A DNA stretch of 64,000 nucleotides from Labilibaculum manganireducens (GTDB lineage: Bacteria; Bacteroidota; Bacteroidia; Bacteroidales; Marinifilaceae), in the NCBI RefSeq assembly GCF_002843385.1, contig NZ_MVDE01000005.1:62001-126000 (forward strand), in the 5' to 3' direction. This document shows, piece after piece, positions 30,494 through 39,125 of the stretch (the first letter of the stretch is position 1; each line of letters opens with the position of its first letter). The notes under the pieces were generated by a model, which worked only from the letters and a program-made list of their open reading frames with translations, had not been told where the DNA came from and made no database searches. The translations under genes and the position numbers were made by a program.

Positions 30494-32650
30494 TCACTTA
30501 ATTGCTTTTTGTTGATATCCTTTTTTATATTCGTCAATGGAACCATATGAAATATCATCAATTCTTAACTCCCCCTTGGTGACATGACCCAAAGTAGAAA
30601 ACCGAACTCCACTCTCCATCATCATGTCCACAAAACGATCTTCGTTTTCCATGGAGACAGAAACGACCACCCGCCCTTGGGCTTCCCCAAACAAGAATGC
30701 ATCCTGACGTATTTCAGCAGGAGAGGTAATATCAAAACCAAATCCTAATGGCATAGATGATTCTATTAAATTAAAGAAAAGGCCACCTCTTTCAACGGAA
30801 TGAGCAGAGCTAATCAATTTCTTCTCAATTAAATTGGCAACAGTCCAATTAATAGCTTTCTCTTCATCAAGATTGAAGTAAGGAACACCAACATTACACT
30901 TCTTATGAATTGAGCACAAGTATTCAGAACCTGAAATATCATTTCGGGATTCCCCAACCAAAAAAATTACATCACCCTTATTTCTGTACATATACGACAT
31001 GTGATTCGTCTTCGGGCTAATAACACCAAGCATACCAATTATTGGGGTTGGATTTATGGCAACCCGTTTTCCAAGCACCGAGCTTTCATTATAAAAACTC
31101 ACATTTCCTCCGACAACCGGAGTGTCGAAAAATTCGCTGGCATTGGAAATTCCTTTAATGGTTTCCACAAATTGTGAAAAAACATTTTCTTCTAAAGGGC
31201 TGCCAAAATTCAAACAATCGTTAAGTGCCAAAGGCTTTCCCCCTGAACAAACAATACGTCGAACTGCTCTGGCAATATTAATTTGCGCACCCAAATTTGG
31301 ATTATTGAATGAATAAACTGAATTACCTGATACTGTAAAACAAAGAGCTCTACCATTTGAATTCTTCATTGATATCTGAGCATCGGAAGGCGACTGGTTT
31401 GTTTCCTCTTCAAAATCAAGTTGCAAAGACTCCTTAATTATCAAATTTGGATTATTGACCATTTGATTAATCACCTTCCAGTAATTATCAGGTTCAGGAA
31501 CAATCTCTAAAAAATCAACATCTTTTTCTTTGAGGATAGGATGATGCTTTCTATTTGATTGAGGAGCGCCATATCCCATCACTAAATCATGTGCATTTAA
31601 TTCCGCTACTACATTTGAAGCCTCAGTAAACCGAATCGTTTTATCATCAGTTATTTCTCCTATTTTACCACATGGAATCCTGGCTTTCTCAAATACACTA
31701 AAAACTAAATCCTGCTTATCTTTATCAATAACCAGCATCATTCTTTCTTGCGTTCTTGATAAAAGAACTTGTTCCAAACCTAATCCTGGCTGATTAAGAG
31801 GTATTTGATTTAGATCAATATCTACACCATGTTTTGCATGTACACTTATAGACGCTACAGCATTAACGATGCCGGCCATATCTAAATTCTCGATACGAAC
31901 AATTGCATTTTCATCATTCAGTTTAAGAATACTGTCAATTAATACACTTCCAATATCGGGATTCCCTTTTGGGATTGTGAAATTTTCATCCTGACCAAAA
32001 ACGCCTTCTGCACCAGTCGAATTACCAACAATCAGAATCAACTGGCCCGGAATCATTTTCCTGTTAAGCAGTAATTTTTCCTTTGGAACAATTCCAGCAA
32101 CCAGAATATTAACAAGAGGATTTGTATCATAGCAGGAATTAAAACAAACCTCTCCTCCCATTTTTTCCATATAAAGAACGGAGGAATAATCACGAATACC
32201 CTTCACCACCTCATCCATTAACCATTTGGTTCGATCCAAAGAAGCTTCACCAAAACGCAGTGAATTTAAAATAACTATCGGTTTTGCCCCAACGGATACG
32301 ATATCACGACAAACATCACCTACACAGGTTGCTGCTCCTTGATAAGGATCTATTCCACTGGGATGATTGTGTGTTCCCATTTTAAAAACACAATATTCCC
32401 CGTTTCCAATATCAACAACCCCGGCATTGGACTGGCGAGCTCCGGAAATAATATTTGCTCCTGTATTTGGGAATGAATTTATCCAATTAAAAGAACTCTT
32501 GTAAGAAACATTTTCGGACCACATTACAGAATAAATCTGTAATTCCAATAAATTAGGTAGTCGTCCAAGATTTTTAGAAATCCTTTCAAATCCCTCTTGG
32601 TTAATTCCCAAATCTTCTGCTAATTGTATCGAAACGTCCTGATTTATCAT
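30494..32650 (-). CDS. purL: Phosphoribosylformylglycinamidine synthase subunit PurL (short type)
   Basis: ATP-dependent amidation of FGAR to FGAM in purine synthesis. I take the ATG at 32650 (MINQDVSIQLAEDLGINQEG), giving 718 residues. A longer open frame reaches 32863 but has no family match and would overlap the divergent SDR gene. Typical segments are the WSENVSYKSS active-site lead-in, GNGEYCVFKMGTHNHPSGID, GVGDVCRD-type CVGDVCRDIVSVGAKPIVIL, MIPGQLILIVGNSTGAEGVF and VERGGLFFNLIESSMPLGFG. This length is the small PurL that needs separate PurS and PurQ partners, unlike the fused form of about 1230 residues found in many Bacteroidota. No purS or purQ lies in the window. Confidence 0.92.
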   Translation of the reverse strand: MINQDVSIQLAEDLGINQEGFERISKNLGRLPNLLELQIYSVMWSENVSYKSSFNWINSFPNTGANIISGARQSNAGVVDIGNGEYCVFKMGTHNHPSGIDPYQGAATCVGDVCRDIVSVGAKPIVILNSLRFGEASLDRTKWLMDEVVKGIRDYSSVLYMEKMGGEVCFNSCYDTNPLVNILVAGIVPKEKLLLNRKMIPGQLILIVGNSTGAEGVFGQDENFTIPKGNPDIGSVLIDSILKLNDENAIVRIENLDMAGIVNAVASISVHAKHGVDIDLNQIPLNQPGLGLEQVLLSRTQERMMLVIDKDKQDLVFSVFEKARIPCGKIGEITDDKTIRFTEASNVVAELNAHDLVMGYGAPQSNRKHHPILKEKDVDFLEIVPEPDNYWKVINQMVNNPNLIIKESLQLDFEEETNQSPSDAQISMKNSNGRALCFTVSGNSVYSFNNPNLGAQINIARAVRRIVCSGGKPLALNDCLNFGSPLEENVFSQFVETIKGISNASEFFDTPVVGGNVSFYNESSVLGKRVAINPTPIIGMLGVISPKTNHMSYMYRNKGDVIFLVGESRNDISGSEYLCSIHKKCNVGVPYFNLDEEKAINWTVANLIEKKLISSAHSVERGGLFFNLIESSMPLGFGFDITSPAEIRQDAFLFGEAQGRVVVSVSMENEDRFVDMMMESGVRFSTLGHVTKGELRIDDISYGSIDEYKKGYQQKAIK

Positions 32651-32792
32651 AGTGAAAGAGTTTAGGTGATAATATTTAAAATTAAAAAAAATAAGATAGT
32701 AACACGAATAATCCCAGTAGTTTTTAACTTTACTACCTCGATAAAAATCATAAGATATTCTGAAGTGAAATCTGAATAAATTTTCAAATACA

Positions 32793-33551
32793 ATGAACAA
32801 AATTGCATTTATAACAGGAGCGACTGCAGGCATTGGCGAAGCTTGTGCTAAAAAATTAGCCAAAATAGGATTTGACTTAATTATTTCGGGACGACGAAAA
32901 GAAAATCTGGAAAAATTAAAACAAGAAATAATTGCAGATTACCATGTAAAGATTTTAGCAATTGAATTGGATGTAAGAAATCAAAAAGAAGTTGAATCAA
33001 AGATAAACTCTCTGCCTAAGGAATGGATTAAAATTGATTTGCTGTTAAACAATGCAGGATTAGCGGTTGGTGTATCTCCTGTTCAGGAAGGAATAATTGA
33101 CGATTGGGAAAGAATGATTGATACCAATTTAAAAGGCCTTCTATACGTAACAAGAACAATTAGCCCTTTAATGATTGAGAGAAAAAAAGGACAAATTATT
33201 AACATTACTTCAATAGCCGGAAAAGAAGTTTACCCGGGTGGAAATGTGTATTGCGCAACAAAACATGCGGTTGATGCCATCACAAAAGGAATGAGAATTG
33301 ATTTACTGCCTCACAATATTAAGGTTTCTTCTATTGCTCCGGGAATGGTTGAAACAGAGTTTTCACTGGTGCGGTTTAAAGGTGATTCGGAAAAAGCAGA
33401 ACAGGTATATAATGGATTTACACCTCTTTATGCCGAAGATATTGCCGAAACAGTTGAGTTTATTGCCACCAGACCAGCTCACGTCAACATCAATGATATT
33501 TTGATAATGCCTGCTAACCAGGCCTCTGCAAGAGATGTTAACAGAGCCTAG
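32793..33551 (+). CDS. Short-chain dehydrogenase/reductase, YdfG-like
   Basis: NAD(P)-dependent classical SDR of 252 residues. The nucleotide motif is ITGATAGIGEACAKKLA, then NNAG at LLLNNAGLAVG. The catalytic Ser-Tyr-Lys lies in NITSIAGKEVYPGGNVYCAT followed by KHAVDAITK. SIAPGMVETEFSLVRFKGD and the C-terminal INDILIMPANQ are like E. coli YdfG, which acts on 3-hydroxy acids such as serine and malonic semialdehyde. The exact substrate is an inference. It is divergent from purL, with a 142-base intergenic gap in which no clear promoter was found. Confidence 0.9.
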   Translation: MNKIAFITGATAGIGEACAKKLAKIGFDLIISGRRKENLEKLKQEIIADYHVKILAIELDVRNQKEVESKINSLPKEWIKIDLLLNNAGLAVGVSPVQEGIIDDWERMIDTNLKGLLYVTRTISPLMIERKKGQIINITSIAGKEVYPGGNVYCATKHAVDAITKGMRIDLLPHNIKVSSIAPGMVETEFSLVRFKGDSEKAEQVYNGFTPLYAEDIAETVEFIATRPAHVNINDILIMPANQASARDVNRA

Positions 33552-33565
33552 AGAATACAGGTTTA

Positions 33566-34216
33566 TTATTGGGTTTTGGATATTTCTTCAGATTCAATAA
33601 TCCACCTGCCTAAAATATTTTTTTTAGAATTTTGATGAATTGTCTTCGCCAGCTGATCTCCGGTAACGGCTGCAATTCTTTTCAATTTACCAACAAAAAG
33701 AAAATTCAAATTTCGGCTGATCCATGCAGCAAATGCTTCGAAAGGCCGAAATTCTTTTCTATTTCCGTAAATCACTGATGGACGATAAATAACTACTGTT
33801 TCGAAATTCAGTGAATTAATAAAACATTCAAGCTCCCCCTTCACCTTTTGATAAAAGAAAATGGATTGAGGGCTTGCCCATATTGCACTTACTAAATGAA
33901 ACTCTTTTATGCAATGCATCTCACAAAGTTTTGCAAAATGCGTAATGTACTCAAAGTCTACTTTTCGAAAATTATCCTTCGATTGAGCTTTTCGAATGGT
34001 TGTTCCAAAACAACAGAAAGCAATATCGCAGCACTCAGGAATATTTTCAGATGAAAGAGCTTCAAAATCTACCTTAATTTGGATAAATTTTTCATCAACA
34101 AGGTCAATCTCACTTCGTACCAATGCACAAACCTGAGTATAATCGCTGTCCTTTACCAGAAGTTCAATTAATTTCCTTCCTGTAAAACCCGATCCTCCAA
34201 TGACGAGTGCTTTCAT
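33566..34216 (-). CDS. NAD(P)-binding Rossmann protein, HTATIP2-like
   Basis: Protein of 216 residues from the ATG at 34216 (MKALVIGGSGFTGRKLIELL); an in-frame start at 34243 would place the first codons inside a repeat and has no support. Features are GGSGFTGRKL near the N terminus, CDIAFCCFGTTIRKAQSKDN, FHLVSAIWASPQSIFFYQKV with the YxxxK-like pair, and VVIYRPSVIYGNRKEF. These match the atypical SDR family related to oxidoreductase HTATIP2. Function is unknown. Its start codon lies at the edge of a REP-like repeat (34212 onward), so the repeat may have landed against the gene's 5' end. Confidence 0.8.
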   Translation of the reverse strand: MKALVIGGSGFTGRKLIELLVKDSDYTQVCALVRSEIDLVDEKFIQIKVDFEALSSENIPECCDIAFCCFGTTIRKAQSKDNFRKVDFEYITHFAKLCEMHCIKEFHLVSAIWASPQSIFFYQKVKGELECFINSLNFETVVIYRPSVIYGNRKEFRPFEAFAAWISRNLNFLFVGKLKRIAAVTGDQLAKTIHQNSKKNILGRWIIESEEISKTQ

Positions 34217-34435
34217 GTGTCTGAATTTGTTTTTTATTGCCATATAGCCTGTCCCGAACTTGTTTCGGGAGAACTCGCCAGCTTAGTCATCCTCGTGTGT
34301 AAGAAAAGTCTTCTCATGGCTCGTTTCATCTGTTTATTTTTTTATTTTATGTCCATATGATCCCGAAAGTCGGGATTACCATGCTGGAATAATCATCTTC
34401 CTGTTTGTAAAATACTTTATGCATGGACATTCATA
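34212..34435. repeat. Two tandem copies of a REP-like palindromic repeat
   Basis: Two units of roughly 105-119 bases (about 34212-34330 and 34331-34435). Each carries a T-rich head, a CCCGAA...TTCGGG or CCCGAAAGTCGGG palindrome, an AATCATCTTCCTG-like middle, and a CATGG[AC]..TTCAT end. Close copies occur at 50723-50838 and 59555-59683, with a partial one near 59486-59535. No transposase is present, so it behaves like a dispersed non-autonomous palindromic element. Confidence 0.7.
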
Positions 34436-34452
34436 AAATGTTTTTTCAGTGG

Positions 34453-35166
34453 CTATAATCTCAATAATCCGTTCTGTTTCAACTCCCATAAAGGAATTTT
34501 AATCTCTGCAGGTCCACACACATAATCTCCTAGTGAGCTATCTGAAAAAGAAAATATAAAACCATCATTCTGATATGAGAAAAATTCGAAATCAGACGTA
34601 ACAAAAGGAATTTCACTAAAACACTGATCGGGATTCTCAAAATATTTAACCAGCAATTTATTTAACACTTGTAATTCCTTCTTCTGTTTTAAATACAGTA
34701 AATCGTTTAATTTTAATTGTTCTGCTCGCTGCACACTAAAATTAAAACACTTGTAATAAGTTCGGCCATGAGCTCCACCTTGGTAGGAGTAAATTGTAAA
34801 TCGGGCACTTATATAATCTTGGTCAAAAACATCCAGATTGTAGTCAATTTTTAATTCCCTGCCACAAGATTTTCGCTCTAATTTAAACTCACAATTCTCA
34901 TTGCAATCCATTTCTTTCACAAGTGAATTTACAAAACTCTTAATATTTGAATTAATTGAATCGCATACCTTCCGGGAATTAGTACCACTGTATTTTAATT
35001 CTGGATATTTCACATTAAATAGTCCGTCTTTTATTCTCTTGGAGATTTTCCTTTCATGCACAATAAAACTAAGATCATTTCTACAGGAATGAATCTCAAT
35101 GACACATATAAGTATCAACAATGCAAATAACAGGTTCCCTCTTTTTCTCAAATCCCAACTATTCAA
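34453..35166 (-). CDS. DUF4163/DUF3298 (PdaC/RsiV-like) envelope protein
   Basis: Protein of 237 residues with an N-terminal hydrophobic segment (LLFALLILICVIEIHSC) that may be a lipoprotein signal, though His at -2 of the Cys is unusual. The middle matches the DUF4163 region (VKYPELKYSG...INSNIKSFVNSLV), and the end is DUF3298-like: FTIYSYQGGAHGRTYYKCFN, LNDLLYLKQ, SDFEFFSYQNDGFIFSFSD and the terminal IKIPLWELK. These domains occur in peptidoglycan deacetylase PdaC and anti-sigma factor RsiV, but here they stand alone and no catalytic domain is present. Confidence 0.75.
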   Translation of the reverse strand: MNSWDLRKRGNLLFALLILICVIEIHSCRNDLSFIVHERKISKRIKDGLFNVKYPELKYSGTNSRKVCDSINSNIKSFVNSLVKEMDCNENCEFKLERKSCGRELKIDYNLDVFDQDYISARFTIYSYQGGAHGRTYYKCFNFSVQRAEQLKLNDLLYLKQKKELQVLNKLLVKYFENPDQCFSEIPFVTSDFEFFSYQNDGFIFSFSDSSLGDYVCGPAEIKIPLWELKQNGLLRL

Positions 35167-35269
35167 TTCATATAATTAAGGTACACCTTTTATCCTAAAA
35201 ACAAAAATACAGCTCAATTACATCATCTTACGCAACATGAATAATTGTTCCAAAAAGGTATTAAAAAAG

Positions 35270-35295
35270 AAAAACCGTCTCTCTTGACGGTTTTT
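35270..35295 (-). terminator. Terminator after the hybrid histidine kinase
   Basis: A 10-bp stem AAAAACCGTC / GACGGTTTTT with a six-base loop lies 24 bases past the stop and is followed on the minus strand by TTTTTC and a further T-run. Confidence 0.85.
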
Positions 35296-35318
35296 CAATT
35301 CAAAGCAACTCTAAAGAA

Positions 35319-38261
35319 CTAGATCAATGCTTTTATTTTTTCCAGCAAAAGCTCTTTTCTTATTGGCTTTGAAATATAATCATCACAACCTTCCTCTATT
35401 GCTTTATTTTCGTCGCCGTCCATAGCATAAGCTGTTTGTGCAATTATTGGCAGGCTAGGACTAAAACCCTTAATTTTTTTGGTAGCAATTAGTCCATCCA
35501 TTACAGGCATTCGTATATCCATCAGAACCAAACAGATATTAGGATTTTGCCTGCATATTTCAACAGCTTCTTCTCCATTCTCGGCTCTTACAACCTCATA
35601 ACTATTTCGTTTTAATATGGCTTCTATTAGTTTGAAATTCGAAATTTCATCTTCGGCAACTAATATTAATGGTGAATTTGATGTTTGCATACCATTTGTA
35701 TTATTAAATTCTTTCTTAGTATCGGTTTTAGAAATTACACAATTTAATCTTAAAGTAAAAACTGATCCTACATTAGGCTCCGATTCGACCTCTATTGAAC
35801 CGCCTAACATATCCATTGTTTTTTTGCAAATAGCTAATCCCAGACCAGTTCCTCCAAAAGTTCTGGTGATGGAATCATCAGCTTGTCTAAACCGATCAAA
35901 AATCACATTTTTTTTATCTTCATTAATTCCAACGCCACTATCCTTTACATATATACATAATTCCTCACCTTCAACCTTATATCCAAACTCAACATATCCT
36001 TCGTTTGTAAATTTAAAGGCATTCTTTATTAAATTAGTTACAACCTGCAATAATCTCTGATAATCCGATTTAACCAATACTCTGGAAAAATTCTCATCTT
36101 TTTTAAATTGTAATCCCAAACGCTCTTTATTCTCCTGAACTCGTTTTTCCTCAGAAATTTTCTTAACATCCTCAATAAAATTGAACATGAAAAATTCCTC
36201 TTCGTTAATTTGAAAAGCTTCACTTTCTATAGAAGTAAAGCTTAAAATATCTTCTATAATGCCTAAAAGTTGATTGCCACTCTTATTTATTAAACCGACA
36301 AATTCAAGAATTTCAGTCATTGATAATGAATCATCACATAAACTGGAAAATCCGATCACAGCATTTAGCGGAGTTCTTAATTCATGAGACATATTTGCTA
36401 AAAACGCAGATTTTAACCGATCTGATTCTTCAGCTTTATTTTTTGATTCAAGCAATTCCTTCTCAAAATGCTTCGCATCCGTAATATCCTCTTTTACTGC
36501 AACAATATGAGTGATTGTACCAAATTCATCTTTTATGGCAGAAAGATTGGCTCTTTCCCAAAACAATTCTTTATTTTTCTTTACATTCAAAAATTCACCC
36601 TGCCACTCATCACCAGACAAAACACTATTCCACAAATCTTTATACGTTTCATCAGGAGTAATACCCGACTTAAGAATTCTGGGATTTCTGCCTACTACTT
36701 CTTTCAAACTGTAACCTGTAATATCACAAAACTTTGGATTAACATATTCTATGTCCCCTTTTAAATCAGTAATAACAATAGATGCAGGACTCTGCTGCAT
36801 GGAGCGTTGCAGTATCCTTAATTTGCTATCCTTTGTTTTTTTTATTACTCCTGCAGCTAGCTGAACCGAAAGAAATTCAAGTAATTTTATGCTCTCCGAA
36901 TTCATTTCTGAATCTTCAACAAAACCAACAACTCCAAAAACACCTAACATCCTCTCCTCAGCAATAAGAGGAATACCTAGCCAACTCTTTGGAGTTATTT
37001 CTAAAGATAGTCTATTTGAAATAACCGCATCATTTATTTGATTATCATTCAAATAAAGCATTCTTTTTTCTCGAATTACAGCACTGCTTAACGACTCTGA
37101 ATAACGAATAGTTTTAAAGGCTTCATCATTTTCAGTAAAAGAGTTCAGAGACCGCCTGTTAGAGGCAATCAGTTCCAGAAATAATCTTCCTGCTCCAACA
37201 ATCTGCACTAATTCTTCTCCTATTTTACTAATCATCTCTACAGAATTCATAGAAGAATTCAGAATTTCTGAGATATGATAGATGATCTGCTGGCTTTTTT
37301 GATTCCAAACCTGTTGAGTCAAATTTCGGTAAATTCCATAAACAGCAAGCTGATCGTTATCCAAAACAATAGGTTTTCCCATTACCTGTACATGAATCTG
37401 CTTTCCTGTTTTGGTTTGACGAATAGTTGTCATGTCAACCAGTTGCCCAACAGAAGCATCTTTTGTAGCACTGGCTCCTTCGTCTTTATACCTTTCAGGA
37501 ACAATCAGATCATTTATCTTTTGGGATATAATCTCCTCCAGTGTATACTCAAACAAACGAAGAAATTCCTGATTTGCCTGAATTACCTTATCTTCATTAT
37601 CTAAAATAGCGATTGCCTCCGGAGAGTTCTCAAATAAATTTTCAAAGAACGTTTTTTGAACCCGAAGTTGATTTGCTGTTTCCTGATTCTTTCTGATTTC
37701 ATTCTTTAAATCATAATTCATTTCGAATTGTGAAGAAATTCCTTTTACAAAACGAATTGATTTGTAAATATTCGCTTCAATTTCTTCTCTTGATAATATT
37801 TTTAGAAGCTTCGCATCTTCTTTTTCTTCATTTGTGAGCGGAATTCCTTTTTCTATTTTTAAAGCCAAAGGATCTGTTTTTTCAATAAACTGACCATAAG
37901 CAAAATACCCTAAAACCACCTTTTTAACTTTAACAGGCACAAAAACGCCTCTGGCATGTTTCCCATAAACAAACTCAACACTCTCATCTTCTCTTACTGA
38001 TTTTATTTTTTGTATATCAGCAAAAAGATTATTACTATTCTGGGTCAGTTCACGATCCAAAAGTGTAATTGCCTTACTGTTGTTACTATGAACATATCGA
38101 TTCTTAAAGTCGATAAACAAACAAGGACATCCACTTAAGGACGAAAAACCATCCAAAAGAGAATCCATATTTTCAGGAATAGGAACCTCTAAAAAACAAT
38201 TCAAAACACTATCAATCAATGAATTTACAGGGCAATCGAGAGAGTTAATATTCTTCAGCAT
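35319..38261 (-). CDS. Soluble hybrid histidine kinase with PAS-GAF-PAS input and receiver domain
   Basis: Signal-transduction protein of 980 residues with no transmembrane segment, so it probably senses a cytoplasmic signal. Order: an N-terminal sensory region (about 1-190, unassigned), PAS (about 205-315), GAF (about 325-475), PAS (about 485-595 with DITGYSLKEVVGRNPRIL). HisKA follows with FLANMSHELRTPLNAVIGFS (phospho-His 626). HATPase has NLIKNAFKFTNEG, DSGVGI and GGTGLGLAICKK. A C-terminal receiver (about 864-980) has Asp 915 in LMDIRMPVMDG and Lys 965. No DNA-binding output is attached and no partner is adjacent, so the output route is unknown. Confidence 0.93.
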   Translation of the reverse strand: MLKNINSLDCPVNSLIDSVLNCFLEVPIPENMDSLLDGFSSLSGCPCLFIDFKNRYVHSNNSKAITLLDRELTQNSNNLFADIQKIKSVREDESVEFVYGKHARGVFVPVKVKKVVLGYFAYGQFIEKTDPLALKIEKGIPLTNEEKEDAKLLKILSREEIEANIYKSIRFVKGISSQFEMNYDLKNEIRKNQETANQLRVQKTFFENLFENSPEAIAILDNEDKVIQANQEFLRLFEYTLEEIISQKINDLIVPERYKDEGASATKDASVGQLVDMTTIRQTKTGKQIHVQVMGKPIVLDNDQLAVYGIYRNLTQQVWNQKSQQIIYHISEILNSSMNSVEMISKIGEELVQIVGAGRLFLELIASNRRSLNSFTENDEAFKTIRYSESLSSAVIREKRMLYLNDNQINDAVISNRLSLEITPKSWLGIPLIAEERMLGVFGVVGFVEDSEMNSESIKLLEFLSVQLAAGVIKKTKDSKLRILQRSMQQSPASIVITDLKGDIEYVNPKFCDITGYSLKEVVGRNPRILKSGITPDETYKDLWNSVLSGDEWQGEFLNVKKNKELFWERANLSAIKDEFGTITHIVAVKEDITDAKHFEKELLESKNKAEESDRLKSAFLANMSHELRTPLNAVIGFSSLCDDSLSMTEILEFVGLINKSGNQLLGIIEDILSFTSIESEAFQINEEEFFMFNFIEDVKKISEEKRVQENKERLGLQFKKDENFSRVLVKSDYQRLLQVVTNLIKNAFKFTNEGYVEFGYKVEGEELCIYVKDSGVGINEDKKNVIFDRFRQADDSITRTFGGTGLGLAICKKTMDMLGGSIEVESEPNVGSVFTLRLNCVISKTDTKKEFNNTNGMQTSNSPLILVAEDEISNFKLIEAILKRNSYEVVRAENGEEAVEICRQNPNICLVLMDIRMPVMDGLIATKKIKGFSPSLPIIAQTAYAMDGDENKAIEEGCDDYISKPIRKELLLEKIKALI

Positions 38262-38503
38262 AGTGAAAGTTTACATTAGTAAAATGGCAAAACACAATGC
38301 TTATACTCTGGTTTTGAAGTTTGAGTTATAAAAAACACAACTTTTTTTCACTCATTCCCGGATCATCATCTATTATTGCACAGCACTCCTAAACAATAAC
38401 TAATACCTTTACAAATTATTCAATTACAGCATAAAAAAAACACGAAAATGTTATTACTCTAGAGAACAATATGTTGTCACAACACCTATTTAACTTGACA
38501 AAA

Positions 38504-38534
38504 TTGGCGTATTTCTTTTTTTTTAATACATTTG
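38504..38534 (+). promoter_or_regulatory. Promoter of the gene at 38554
   Basis: TTG (38504-38506), 20 bases, TACATTTG (38527-38534). The start point would fall about 12 bases before the ATG. The rest of the 38262-38503 gap shows no gene. Confidence 0.65.
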
Positions 38535-38553
38535 AAATACATAATTTTCCTTC

Positions 38554-39114
38554 ATGAAAAAGCTAGTTGGCTTCAATATAAAACGAAATAAAAAACTATT
38601 AGTTTCAGATATCATAAAATTCTATGAAGTCCGGGGCTATACTCTTGTTGATGCCAATGCGCAAGGAATGACTTTTCTCAGAGGAAGTATCGTTGGCAAT
38701 CTTCTATCCCTTAATCCTATTAAATGGAAAACTATCGTTGAAATTGAGATTGTAAAAAAGGAACGTTTGGATTACAATATTTATGCTAATTACCAGTTTA
38801 GCTCTTTCTTATTTTTTATATCTCAGGAAGAAAATGATTTTTTCAACGAAGAAATCAATGCCTTTTCGAAGGCAATTGAACAATTTGAAGTTGACGTTGA
38901 GCAACTTGAAAATTTAGCCAATAAAACTTCAAAATCTAACTTTAAATACATAGCTACATCCTTTCCTATTGGAATAATAACTGCGCTAATTATTATTTTC
39001 GCAACTAATCTTTTAATGGAAGGTCAACTGCCAAACATTGCAGCTTCCTGTATTACCGGAGCTTCAATTTTAATTAGTTATTATTTATTGGTTAAAATAA
39101 ACAGCAAAGCTTAA
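38554..39114 (+). CDS. Hypothetical membrane protein with two C-terminal spans
   Basis: Unrecognised protein of 186 residues. It begins with a basic segment (KKLVGFNIKRNKKLLVSDII) and continues with a mixed soluble domain containing GYTLVDANAQGMTFLRGSIV and a predicted helical stretch (about 90-125, EEINAFSKAIEQFEVDVEQL). It ends with two hydrophobic segments (about 134-153 and 162-180) separated by a short loop. It has its own good promoter and is convergent with the Omp85-like gene. No function can be given. Confidence 0.7.
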   Translation: MKKLVGFNIKRNKKLLVSDIIKFYEVRGYTLVDANAQGMTFLRGSIVGNLLSLNPIKWKTIVEIEIVKKERLDYNIYANYQFSSFLFFISQEENDFFNEEINAFSKAIEQFEVDVEQLENLANKTSKSNFKYIATSFPIGIITALIIIFATNLLMEGQLPNIAASCITGASILISYYLLVKINSKA

Positions 39115-39125
39115 ACACATACCAA

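Noticed and set aside
32651-32863. 71-residue N-terminal extension of PurL
   Set aside because: It has no family similarity and overlaps the divergent SDR gene; the protein aligns from the ATG at 32650.
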